From Ceraceosorus guamensis (Eukaryota; Basidiomycota; Exobasidiomycetes; Ceraceosorales; Ceraceosoraceae), in contig NW_020290009.1 of NCBI RefSeq assembly GCF_003144195.1, forward strand, positions 132,181 through 196,180: a stretch of 64,000 nucleotides of DNA, in the 5' to 3' direction. The position numbers and the translations under genes are program-made. The first letter of the stretch is position 1. Each line of letters begins with the position of its first letter. This document shows positions 23,374 through 34,419 of the stretch, one piece after another. The notes beneath the pieces were generated by a model that was given only the letters and a program-made list of their open reading frames with translations, ran no database searches and was not told where the DNA came from.

Positions 23374-25373
23374 TCACGAGAGCGCACGGAGGTAAGGGCG
23401 CCAAAAATCAGGTGTGCCCTGAGGAGGCATTGGAGGATACACGTCAGGCTGCTGGCAGAGAGGCTCCGAGGCGCCAACGGATGCAGCTCACCTCGGTGTA
23501 TTTTCGCCTGTTCGGCGGCACTCGAAGAATGTCAGCGATGAGATTGTGCACTTCCAAATTGCGCAATGGAGGCATCAAGGACCGCTCATGAGAATCTGGT
23601 CGAGCCGAACACTCGGCGGTCTTGCGATGTTGACCGCCTACGGGCAATCTGAATGATGGACCAGTGGCGAAAAATATCGCGCGCATGTCTGAAGCGTTGG
23701 TGGAGTAGCCATGGTTTCTGCGGAGGGGAAGACAAGACCGCCGTGAGTGAGCAATCTTGCTGCACCTGCTGAGATGGAAAGGGGCAGCACGCACCCTCGA
23801 GGTTCGTAGACGCCATCGCTAAAGCCAGACATCTCCTTTCGTGATGTAATGGCCCAGCCATTTGCAGGCACAATCCAAAACTTGGCCATTCGATCTTCAA
23901 GGATCAACCGACGACGACTCGTGAGTTCGTCTGCTGTGGGGACGCCCCTGGCAGACATCGAAGGCCCAAAAGCTAGCCAACCCCACTTCCGAAGTAGATT
24001 TTCTCTGTCAACCACTTCAAAGGCGCTGCCATTGCCAATGCGTGTTTGGGCCAGCTCCAAGATTGCGATTGCCTCCGTTTCTGCGCTCACATCGCTGAAA
24101 TGCAGGCCCACGTGCGGCCAGCCATCCTGGTAAGTGATCTGGTCGTACAGGTCTTCTCCTAGAACTTCGTCGAGGTAGACTAAACGCTCATTGGAAGTTG
24201 TAGTCATGCCGTGGTCTGACACGATCACTACGTCTATCAGGTCTGTAGCGTTGATCCGGTCTATAGATCTAAGTAGCGAGGTTAGAAATTCGTCGACTCG
24301 CTTGAAAGCATCGGCGACTGCGTCGATGCGGGCGTCGGGCCCTTTGCGATGTGTGACAGCGTCGATGTCCGGCACGTATGCTGCGCAGAACCGACATCAA
24401 AAGGTTAATATGGAGACAGGACGATGGCATGAGCGTCACAAGACGCACCGCACACCAGCTCTGGTCGTTCTTTGGTCGGCAAATAGAGCCATTCGACCAT
24501 CTTGTCAAGACGCCGTTGAGGTGACCAACCCTTTTCGTACTTTTGGAACAAATCAGGAGAGACGCCATCACGCGTCACGGGTGGACCTGGCCACATCAAG
24601 ACGGCCGCTCTTCTTCCTGCATTCTGTACGACTTCCCAAATCGGGCTGCCGTACCACCAAGCTCCATCCCACGACTGCTCAGGTCGAGTGTAGTAGAATT
24701 GCCGAGGCAAGTATGGAGCATTGCGGGGAGCAGATTCATCTTCGATAAGATGGAAGTCATTGGCAACGATCCCGTGCGACAAGGGTGTCAGGCCCGTCAA
24801 GATCGACCAGTGATTGGGAAATGTTAGACTCGGCATGACGGGCAGCATGTACTCGGCCAGAAGAGCTTTGCCAGAGGCGTGCATCCTCGACAGCGTGGGA
24901 AGCAGCGACCTGGTAGTCGGAGACACTTCTTCCCTGTCTGGCAACGCTGAACTGCTAATGCCGCCACTCGAGGGTGCGATATAGTCTGGCCGCACCCCAT
25001 CAAGAGAAAGAAGGAGCACAGTGCGATGCCAAGAATGAGTGCCATTCGACAGCACAGGCTGAGATCTGTTCAGCCATCTTTTTGACTCGTAGATCGAGCC
25101 CGGACGAGCCCCCAGGGAGACTATGAGAAGAGCAGCAGCGAGGGCGAGTGCAGAGAGCGTCAAGAGACCACGCCACTCGCGATGAGGAGAGTGCAGCTGA
25201 TGATTTGTCTCTTCTTCACAGCCTTCATGTTTGCCATCAGCGTCGGCTCGAATTGCTGCTTCGACTGTTGAGCGAGTCTTGCAATTAGCAGTGATACTGG
25301 ACGCATCGTCCTCGTCCAGAGTGGATGCTTGCGGTGAGCTGATCTGCTTGCGCCCCTGCCGTATTGCTGCCAT
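23374..25373 (-). CDS. ENPP-type ectonucleotide pyrophosphatase/phosphodiesterase
   Basis: Exons (minus) 25373-24449, 24380-23795, 23717-23492 and 23418-23374 give 593 residues. It is a predicted type II membrane protein: a cytoplasmic N-tail, then the span LLTLSALALAAALLIVSLGA near residues 70-90, then the catalytic ectodomain. Metal and nucleophile residues of the alkaline-phosphatase fold are present: the aspartate in LLLSLDGVRPDYI, the threonine in SLTFPNHWSILTG, DIDAVTH, SDHGM, and the closing histidine in PRGNHGYSTNASDM, which is created across the exon 2/3 junction. Yeast relatives (Npp1/Npp2) hydrolyse nucleotides during phosphate starvation; that role is inferred here. The C-terminus (GTPDFWRPYL) is carried by a 45-nt last exon. 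The substrate is not determined by sequence alone. Confidence 0.88.
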
Positions 25374-27034
25374 CACCCTGGCTCGGAAGAGCCCAAACAG
25401 CAAGTGTACGCCTTGGTGTGCGTGGTCGATTCGTAATCATTCAAGATTGCTTGGTTGGGGTTTGTGAAGCAAAGGCAGGGCTGCCAGCTGACTTGCGCGC
25501 TCGTCAATGATTCGTGATTATTCTTGATTCGGGCCAGGAGCGTGAAACACCTCGGAGATAAGTTTGCTTCCGACTCTCGTGACTCGGGACTCGTGAGATG
25601 TGATCATGGGTCTAGCTGCTTGCTCTGGGATGTGACGGCGTGTGAGAAGCATGTATAGCATGATGGACGCACTCCACGGCTCTGAGCGCTGCTCTGCTGC
25701 TGCATGGTGGGGATTGGCGCGGTGGAAGCACGAAGCGTTGTATAACGACGATCGATGCTTCGATGACGCGCGCGTCGTCTCGAATGACGGATGCATGCAC
25801 GCAGCAGCAACAAGGCATGCATCATATATGCGCGAGCATCAGCAGCCATGCATCAGCAGCAGCACAAGCGCACATGATATCGAGTGCTTCCTTTTGGGGG
25901 CGACCCGCGGGAAAACTTGCGAGCGCGCTAGCGCGTCGTGGTCGTCGCTTTGTGACCTTTCAACTCGCGTCTCCGATCAAGTTACCGTATACACGCAGCA
26001 GCATCAGCAACATGGCCATCTTCGCGATTTGCGGCTGCTGCTGCCGCTGCTGCTACGTGGAGGCGCTGCCCCACCGCCGGAAGCTTTGATCGTTGTGTAC
26101 TATAGTCCGTGAGTGTGCATACATGCAAGCAGGGACGCAAAGGCTGATTGCTGGTGCCCCAACAATTTGGAAGTTGCACCGCAGCTAAGTGTTCATGCTG
26201 TCTGTGCACGGGCCGGGCGACATGAGACGTTTCAGCACAGCTCAGCGACAAACGTCAGCTATACTGTAGATAGGTACAGGTGAGAAGTTGAGTCGTGAGT
26301 CTGAGTGGAGTGCGGGGAAGGGGGTTGTCAGGGCACGGGACCGCATGCACACTGCCCATCTGCCGACCACCCCAGCTCTAACGTACCCACGTCACAACTC
26401 AATTCACGATCGTATCGAGTGACCATGGCGCTGCTGATCGCTCGAGGTCGATTGCTGATCATGAAATGGCTGCCTACAGCTCGCCCTTCTAGCTCTGAGA
26501 TCGTTTATCGTGAATGAAGATCGGGCCGAGCACACGTTCGTCCAAAAGTGCGCTGCTTTTGGGTCCGTGATCAATTAGTAGTCTTCTTCGAGCTCAACGC
26601 TGCTTAGGTGGATATAGCATGCTGCGGGGTTCGCCTGACCTCACATATGTGGTTCGGAGATCGCTCCGTCTTTGTGTGTGAGGCAGCAAGCTAGCTCCGC
26701 GATTGAAGCTACAGCGCGAGTAATTCGGAAATTCGGCGCCACGAATCACAATGTGAAATCAGCGGCTGTCGACTTTGTTGATCCTGCAGCGCAAGCAACC
26801 GTGGCCAATCATCTCTGCCTCCCTACCATCACACCGTTTTTCGAGACCTGCAAATAAAGGCCGGCTGATACTCCACGACTCTACCAAGCAAGCAAGACGC
26901 GAGACAGACCACGCGACACCGCAAGGCGCCCGACCTACACTGACACTCACGACGCATTGAACTCGGCTCGAGGAGCATCGCTACGTTTCAAAGCCCCAAG
27001 CCCTCGAAGGCATCCCTTGACGACCACAGCAAGA
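25374..27034. other. 1.7-kb intergenic region rich in CAG/GCA triplets
   Basis: Lies between the divergent starts of the ENPP and THEM6-like genes. Many GCAGCA/CTGCTG clusters occur (about 25,798-26,062), and GACTCGGGACTCGTGAG-type words appear near 25,575 and 26,290. Open frames here are compositional and unconvincing. It probably holds both promoters. Confidence 0.6.
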
Positions 27035-28520
27035 ATGTCTTCGATCAACCCTGGCCCGGTTCCGGACCCAATAGTCTTCCCAGACTACCGGCTCCGCAGG
27101 CCTTTGCGGGTGCTGTCAACGCCATCACTCTTAGCGCCCTACTTGCCCGCCATCTTGAAAAGTGGACCTCCAGCTTTGGTGCAGCGCATCATCGCTATAC
27201 TGTTGCTCTTTAACATTCGCTCTTTTCCCCTCTTTTGGCACATCAGAGTATTCCTGCCTGCTGTGTGGGCCAGGTTCAAAGCTAGACCTAGCATTCATCC
27301 TCTATTGCCTTGGATCTCGAGCAGCAAGCATGCCACCACTCAGCCCGGGACGAGTCCTGCGCTCAGGTTGGATGCGCTACCCCTCGGCAAAGACATCTTC
27401 AACGATGTGGAGACATACACCTGCCGGGCATGGCCAGATGACTGCGACTGGAAGTGAGTGGACGTTCGACTCTTGGGTACAGCGTGCGCCGTCATGCTTG
27501 ACCAGATTGCGGATACAAGAGCTGACAGATCTACTGCCTCGACACAGCCTGCACGTCTCGAACAGCGCATACAGTCGAGCTCTGGACTACGCTCGCATGT
27601 CCTTCCTCAGCTCCCGCATCCTACGCTTCCACTTCGATGGAGGCTGGATGGCCTTGGGCGGAGCAGCCTTGACCTTTCACAAGGAAATCCCATTCATGGC
27701 AAAATACGAGATCCGCATGCAGGTAGCATCTTGGGATGACAAGTGGTTCTACGTGCTGGCTCGCTTCGTGTCACCTGCCAAGGGACACGCCAGAACTCGA
27801 CAAGCAGGAGTCAGGAAGCGGTCTAGATCAGCTCAGAATTTGAAGGCTATGCTGATCGACGTCGCACAGCCTCAAGGCAAGCCCCCGGTCAGGCCACCCA
27901 AGCCGGACGAGGAGCAAGAAGCTGGATTGCAGGAGGGCGAAGTGGAGCAGAGCTTGGAGGGCCGTACCATCTACGCCACGGCTGTGAGCAGGTATTGTTT
28001 CAAGTCTGGCCGCAGAACCATTCCACCTTGGCTCGTCGTTGCAACCTCCGGCTATGGAACTTTTGCATCGACGCGCTCCAACTGGGAAAGGGCTGAAGGT
28101 CTTCGACGCAACATTCTCTCTCGCGAACAAGCCAAATACCAGAGCAAGCATGGCAAGGCGATGCCGCGGGATGGTATCATCGAAGGCGGTGGGCATCGCA
28201 AGGCTGGCATCATGAGTGTATACGATCCTGCCAGAGCAGAAGGGGTCGGCAAGGAAGACAACAGGGGTCTAGGCGCTTGGCAAGACAAAGCCAGCTGGAA
28301 TTTGGTGAGCATTGGGGCGGAAGAATTTGGAGTGCCCTTACATCCTTGGCAGCACGATCTTGATTGGCTGATCATGCCTACGTTTCACTTTAACAGGGCG
28401 AATTCGAAGAGCGAAGACTTCGAGGCTTGGAAGAGGTACGCACCATTGTCGGAGGCGTGCTACCTTCGTCTGGCTCTGCTGCCTTGTCAATCAGCCGCTC
28501 GTAGGCGAAGGTCACGGTAG
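27035..28520 (+). CDS. THEM6-like thioesterase-fold protein
   Basis: Exons 27035-27453 and 27548-28520 join in phase 2 to 463 residues. A hydrophobic N-terminal stretch (VQRIIAILLLFNIRSFPLFW) precedes a hot-dog-like domain starting at NLHVSNSAYSRALDYARMSF, the typical entry sequence of THEM6/4HBT-like proteins. It continues with HKEIPFMAKYEIRMQVASWD and DDKWFYVLARF. THEM6-like proteins are membrane-anchored relatives of acyl-thioesterases, and their catalytic activity is often unproven. A basic, P/E-rich insert of about 70 residues splits the domain. The 3' end is uncertain: GTACGC at 28435 followed by TCAATCAG near 28,496 could form a 62-nt intron that replaces the last 29 residues with a short tail. 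Confidence 0.72.
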
Positions 28521-29263
28521 GGTTCGTCGGAGCTCTTCTTGCATTGACGAGGCTGCTTCAATCAGGGTCCTTGCTTATTACGCATGTATTACCTGGCTCG
28601 CGCATGTCCGCGAGAGAGATGTTCTATCAGGTCTTCTTCATCCCGACCCCTCGCACTTCGCAATGCATAGCTTGGTGATGCAATCCGACGTTAACAAGAG
28701 GCAATTTTGTTCACTCGAATGTGCGGTGTACTGGAACAGGCATGTGACGTAGCACGGAGGTGGTGCCTTGGGTGATGTTCTTGAAGCTGTCATCTCACTG
28801 GAGAAGATCAAGGCAGTCAGAAGAGTCGAAAGTCTTGAAGTCTCACTCAGACTAGCGTGCAACCGCACAGAGTGTCGAGGCGTCACGTGATCACTTTCGT
28901 TCCTCTCGAAGACACTCAAACTCAAAACTACTCTTCGAGATCGTGCGTTATGCGTTATATGCAAGGTGCACCGCCTTGTCTTTAGCTGAAATCCCCTGCA
29001 ACGGAGGACTGCTCTGCGCTTGCTCCGACTTCCACCATGAACCTAGCTCATCACCACAGGAAGCTGCCAGGCCTTCGCTGCACCGACTCCATCAATTCTT
29101 GCGAGACCAACCGGCTGCCCGCGTCGCAGATCTCACTCTTGAGCTCCGCCAAGTCTCTTCCAACAGACGCAGCCTACTCGCGCGACCGCCGACAATTCAA
29201 AGGCCAAGTGTCGACTCGCCCTATATTCGAAGCTGCACGGCTGGGGACTCTGATGCTGCAATA
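28521..29263. other. Intergenic region between two plus-strand genes
   Basis: 740 bp holding the end of the THEM6-like gene and the CET1 promoter. An open frame in phase with CET1 extends upstream to 28,943, but its sequence has no conserved look, so I treat it as 5' UTR. Confidence 0.5.
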
Positions 29264-30716
29264 ATGCCGACGGTCTTTCCAGATCCACCAATCGACAGGT
29301 CCATCTTTGGCTGGGATCCCAAGGACGAGTTTGCTGGGATCGTGTCTGACTGGATCTGGAATGTTGTAGGACCGGCAGGAGACGAGGATGCCGGCGCGTC
29401 AAATGGTGGGAGAAGCTGGAACAATCTGGAGGTGAGGAATAGCGCAGCTCAGTGCGAAGTGTGGATGTGGACAAGATGACGTGCTGAAGTACCGTCTCGA
29501 CTCCAACACTGGATCGCTCAGATTGAGGCAAAGGTGGGCATCATCTTGGACAACGAGGGCATGCGGCTCAATCTCCCAGTCGCCAACGAGACAAGTGAGG
29601 AATCTAGGGAATGACATGCGCGTGAGCATCACGCAGGCATGATCAGCAGCTCCATTGATGCATGCACTCTCTGCTCTCCTACTCGACAGTCGTTCACATG
29701 CAGCCTGGCTGGCGCTTCCAGTCCAACATGACGCAGGTAGGTGGGGAGTCCACACGAGCCGGTCATGTCGAAGTGGGAAAGCCAACAACCCTCCGCCGAG
29801 TAATGCTCACCCTGATCTGCTACGCTCACAGGAACAGCACAAGTCGCTGAACACCACGCTCAATGCTCTGGTGCCGAAGAGGATGATCTACTCCAGGCTC
29901 AGAGAGCACGACAGTCTGCACGCCAACCGAGTACGAGTGACCAGGGAGCATGGCTCTAAAGAGATCAAATCTGGTCCGGGAGGTATCATCAGGAAAGAGA
30001 GGGTGGCGGACATGAACGTATTCTGTCCCAATCACAACTTGGACTACAGGATCAGCTTGAATTGGGAATTGCCGATTCGTCAGTATCGATCAAGCCCTTG
30101 CGATCAAGCGCGCCGCGTGCGATGCTGACAGGCACTCTGATCCCGCTCCCAGAGTCTCCTCCGCAAGACCAGCCGCAGCTCACGCGAGACAAGAACAGGC
30201 TGTGCTACCAGAACCCACATTTCCAGGTGGACCTCACAGCTGTCGATTCTTCGGACAACGTGAGTTGGAGCGACTGCTAGCTTCAGGCTTGGAAACCGAC
30301 TTGATCTGAGTCATAAGAGAAGCTTGAGCTCGTGTTGCGAGCTTTGCTTATCGGAACCACACACTTCTACACTCTTTCCGCAGCCGGGTGTACCCTCTCA
30401 TGAGCTGGAGCTGGAGTTTAGAGATGCGGGCAGCCTGCTCCGAGAAGCGCACAACTACAGGTCAGAAGTGTCTCCTAATCGGACGTCCCCCGAGGAGTGG
30501 ACTCCCTATGAAGATCTTATTCTTGTCTTTTTGAATAGCGTTCGAATGATCATCAGGTGAGAGGAAGGCCGACATGGAATTGAAGCAGCAGTCGTGGCGG
30601 AGGGCTCTTGCAGATGCTCGATGCGCATAATGTGCGCTACCTGGCTGACGGACTTGGCCCTCCCGACCGCAGAGCGGCGCCCGCTGCCAACGTCGGTTAG
30701 GGTCATGCCATCATGA
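29264..30716 (+). CDS. CET1: mRNA 5'-triphosphatase, capping enzyme beta subunit
   Basis: Seven exons (29264-29431, 29522-29594, 29690-29736, 29832-30078, 30153-30259, 30384-30556, 30614-30716) keep frame and give 305 residues. Cet1 removes the gamma-phosphate from the 5' end of nascent Pol II transcripts, the first capping step. It is a triphosphate-tunnel metalloenzyme. The tunnel glutamates are visible in IEAKVGIIL (start of exon 2) and in HELELEF (exon 6), and YRISLNWELP and RDKNRLCY are also family motifs. The protein is short at the N-terminus compared with yeast Cet1, lacking the long linker for guanylyltransferase binding; an upstream start in the same frame cannot be excluded. Fungal-type enzymes of this class are unrelated to the animal capping triphosphatase. 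Confidence 0.88.
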
Positions 30717-31144
30717 CTGCCTGCTTGGAGCTCACCAGGGCTCCGGACACATCGGAAGCATTCAGTCCTCTTCGATCTTGCGACGCGAACGCGGACAAAG
30801 CCAGACGCGCAAAAGGTCTGGGATGTTTGTGCTGCTAGGTGCATGTCCATGATGTGCTTGGGAAGGCTAGCAGAGTGAATTTTCCAATTCCTTGCCTGCA
30901 GTTTTCGACCCTCGAGCACAGGGCTTGCGCTCCTTGCTCAAAGACCTCGCCATGGCCTCGGCGCATCCCGCTCAGCTTGCGTTCCTCGTCTCGCCGAGTT
31001 TGTGAGCCCTTTGCGTCCGCGCCTGAAGCGAAGATCGGTGAGACTCTACTGTGTATTCGCCTCCCAAACGCCCAACGCCCACCGTGCCCCTTTTACTCGA
31101 TAATGCAAGCTACATTGAGCAAAAATCCGACATTGCAAGCGACG
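30717..31144. other. Gap between convergent CET1 and JAC1
   Basis: 428 bp between two stop codons. It contains no convincing frame and presumably holds both 3' UTRs and polyadenylation signals. Confidence 0.6.
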
Positions 31145-32376
31145 TCAATGTTTGAGCTCCACGCGTTGCCCTGGGCTCCACTCTCTTGCTGCCTTGTCTA
31201 TGTTCATCCAGTACCTGAGCTGTATGATTAAGCTCTTGATTTTCTCGTACTCAGGCTGCGCTCTAGTGAACGCTTCGTCCAGAGCTTGCAATGTCGACTG
31301 TAGTTGGACTAGATTGAGAGAAGGCGAGAGTGCGCTTCTTCAGCTACCACGGAGAGCGGGAAAGAGCTGGCGATCCGTCTGCTCACTCTGATTGTCGCTG
31401 CCCACCTGCTCGGCTTGCTCCTCATTTGAAGCCTCTTCCAAAGCTTCTCTAAACTCCATCACCTGCATCAGTAAGGCGGGATCCTCGACACCCTCCTCTT
31501 CACCGGGTGCTGCATGGGAGCCGTGCTCCAGCTGAGCGAGAGCGAAGATATCCGACGATGGCTAGGTCAGAGTGTGATGTGAAAGGATTCGACGTAGCGG
31601 CCCCCTCGCCCATGCACCCACCAGCCAAGTCGCTCTTGCCAAGGGATTTAGCAATGTCAGGTAAGCTTTGTTCAACACACTGGACTGAGCCAATGCCAGC
31701 TGTTCTTGTTTCTGTGCACGTAGGCGATGCACGCATTAGCCGAAAGCGAGACAAGCGAGAAGACATTTGAGATTGGTGAGTTCAATGAGCTCCTCCGGTC
31801 GACATCACTCACCTCTCCCCTCTGTCGCGCTCGGTCGGGATGGGTCATAGCAATAGCTTTCCTCCATCTCGCCTTCAAATCATCAAGATCCACCCTCCAG
31901 CCGTTTCCCTCCACCCCGTCCAGCTGCAATCCCAGCAGCTCGTAAGGGGTCACTCCCTCTGCATCTCCTGCCGGAACCTGGATTGCACCGCACGATTGCT
32001 CTGTGCAAACGAGCGATGGTAGCGGGTTAGAACGGCCGCACTCCGGACAAGCTTTGGAGGTGTTTGACGAGCCGGCAGACGTGGCGGAGTAAGAGCGCGA
32101 GGGCAGGTGGAAGGTGGAGCAAGACTCCGGAAAGGGAAGCGCTCGATGCTGCGCAGTGTAGCCGGCATGCTGGCTCACTTGAGCCAAAGCTGCAATCCTC
32201 TCAGATGGCGCACATCTCCTGAAGCTCCTCGTCGCTGTGGGAGAGCGAAGGAAGTTCGTCCGGCCGAGGGAGCCGAAAGTCGCTCCTCGGAAAGACACCG
32301 CTTCTAGAGGCCCATCATGAGCCAGCGGAGTTGTGCGTCTGGCCAAATGCTTTATCGTCAGTGTTGTGGGCCTCAT
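31145..32376 (-). CDS. JAC1: Mitochondrial J-protein Jac1/HscB for Fe-S cluster transfer
   Basis: Exons (minus) 32376-31813, 31711-31622, 31531-31406 and 31297-31145 give 310 residues. Jac1 delivers the Isu scaffold to the mitochondrial Hsp70 for iron-sulfur cluster release. An arginine-rich presequence (MRPTTLTIKHLARRTTPLA...) fits matrix import. A CPECG...CTEQSC zinc-like N-domain follows, as in animal HscB but not in yeast Jac1. The J domain has TPYELLGL and the invariant HPD (MTHPDRA). Exon 2 carries SSVLNKAYLTLLNPLARATW, and the last two exons encode the Isu-binding helices (LLMQVMEFREALEEA and KIKSLIIQLRYWMNI). Exon 1 ends with an exact GTGAGT; every junction is phase 0. Confidence 0.9.
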
Positions 32377-34419
32377 TTCATTGACTGAGTGCGCTCCAGA
32401 GGGGCGACAGTCTTCAGTAGAGCCGATACGAGTTCGCTGCTTTGTTTGATCGAGTGGAAGGGCGTCCAATTACACTCGCACTTGGACGTTGAGTGTTGGT
32501 GTATTGGAAGTGTTCGCAGCTGTGAGGACTTTGCAAGTCGTTCCTCCTCCGCATGTGCAAGTGATTGCGTGCCGTGTGCCGAGTTGGGCTCGAAATGCGA
32601 GACTGTGGATCGTGAAATGATGAGCGGCGAGTGATGAGTTTCGAGTAATGACTTTGAGTCGTGAGTCACTCACAACTCTAAATCTTGATTGAGTCAAGAG
32701 TCAAGAGTGCAGCGCTTTTCTGGACTCGATCGCATGCCGGTACAGCATGACGTCGGCTAGCTGCTGCAGCACGGATCAAGATCGAATCACAATCGCGGAA
32801 ATTCTTGCATTCGCGTTTGGTGAGCCGTTAGCACGTGACTCTTGACTTCGACGAGAGCACTCGACTTCTGCTCAATCGTGAATCTGAAGAAGATTTGGCT
32901 CGACTTGCAGATGCTGGACCGACGGTGATGCTCCTGTTTCCCCTCCACCATCCTGCTCGACACGCCTGCCCCACCGCTACCCAAGAGTAGCATTGGCATG
33001 CATCGTCGTGCTCCCTTTCAAGTCTACTTGAGTGCGCGTATCATCGTAATTTGGGCGACACGAGGCGCAGAAATGGGCGGTCTGTTCAACTTGGGCAGAG
33101 GTGCTCCACTTTGGGGGAGAGAGGACGCGGTTAACTCAGGACATTGGCCATGCGCCACATGACGCACCAAGCTACCCAGCTGTCCCGGGCACGGAGTGCA
33201 TACCGAGGCCGATTGTCGAGGGCCAATCACGAATGCAGCATACAAGTGATGTCGTGATCTCAGGCACAGTCACGAGTGCCATTGTGCAAAGCTCGCGAGA
33301 GGCTGCGTGAACGAGGTAGGAGGCTTGACACTACGTCGGGGGAAGGTCGTGTCTGGTCTACAGAGACGCACCTTGCGGATCGAAGCATCCAGACAAAGGC
33401 GATGGCGAGCGCTTGCCTGGCATCCGACCCCGGCGCTTCTACGCCTCTCCGCCATAAGCGCTTTCATCGCTGGGCCCGAGTGGCAACGAAGAATGGCAAT
33501 CAAGAGACCACTTTCTCATTGCTAAACAAAGCGCGCTTGGCTCAGTATCGATCGCGATCAGGCGCCCAGAGGTCCCCGCCACAATCGGCGATAAGTGCTT
33601 GGAGAGCACGAGGCGTTGCAAGAAACGGCATCGCGCTTCGCCAGACCACATAGCAACGGAGAGCGGAGGATGGACGCAAGCCTGTGTCAACAGATCGTTC
33701 CGTAGGCGATGAGGATGGCGGAGACTAGTTTCTGCCCTTGCGCAGCCCCAGACGCAGCAGGCATGCACCCCGCGCCAATTGAATGTCAGTCTGATGGTAG
33801 TCCAGGCAACAGATTGGGTGGCGCGAGGTGTGAATCCGGTGCAACATCGTTTCGCCCAGGTACACGCACTTCTTCCTGACACAGTGTGTGGCACCTTTTA
33901 AGAAAGGATAATCACGCCATCGAGGCGGATGAAGCGGCTCGAGTAGGGATAAAGGGGAGGCGCGCTCCGCAAATAGGAGCTTCCGCGGAGAGGATCGAGG
34001 TACAATTGCAAGAAACCAGTCGTTGATTGGTAGCTTGCCCGATGAAGGTAGATTGCTAAGCCTGTAGTTCACTCTCACTAGGCAGGGAAACGCTGCCGAA
34101 CCGTGAGAGGCGCAATGTCGCTGCTGCCTGAACCAGCTCACGTTGCGATATGGCAGCGATTGCGCCGCCGTGGCAGGGACGCGAGCAAATGTTTAAAAGA
34201 CGTCCCTCAAGTCGCACTTCACAGCTCCTGATCCTCCATTCTCACACGATCTACCTCACATTTATCGGATTCTTCAATCGGCTTGAGATCAAGGTCAGGC
34301 AAAGCATCAGTGGTGAGCGCTATCTCGATCGCACTTCGTCACAACAGCCGGTTGCCTCTTCGGTCCCTTCGTACTTTCGACACCCGATGACCATAGGCTT
34401 CGGAGTCAGGCGCTGCATC
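32377..34419. other. 2-kb intergenic region
   Basis: Separates JAC1 and the repeat-precursor gene. It holds TTGAGTCGTGAGTCACTCAC and TCAAGAGTCAAGAGT (32,650-32,710), examples of the recurring words. A minus-strand frame near 33,440-33,900 has several cysteines, but no signal peptide or splice model. A TTTAAAAG site at 34,192 could serve the downstream gene. Confidence 0.5.

Noticed and set aside
33439-34141. Overlapping minus-strand frames with KRCC and HACCVWGC
   Set aside because: Cysteines are suggestive, but there is no secretion signal, no consistent frame and no match to the family framework.
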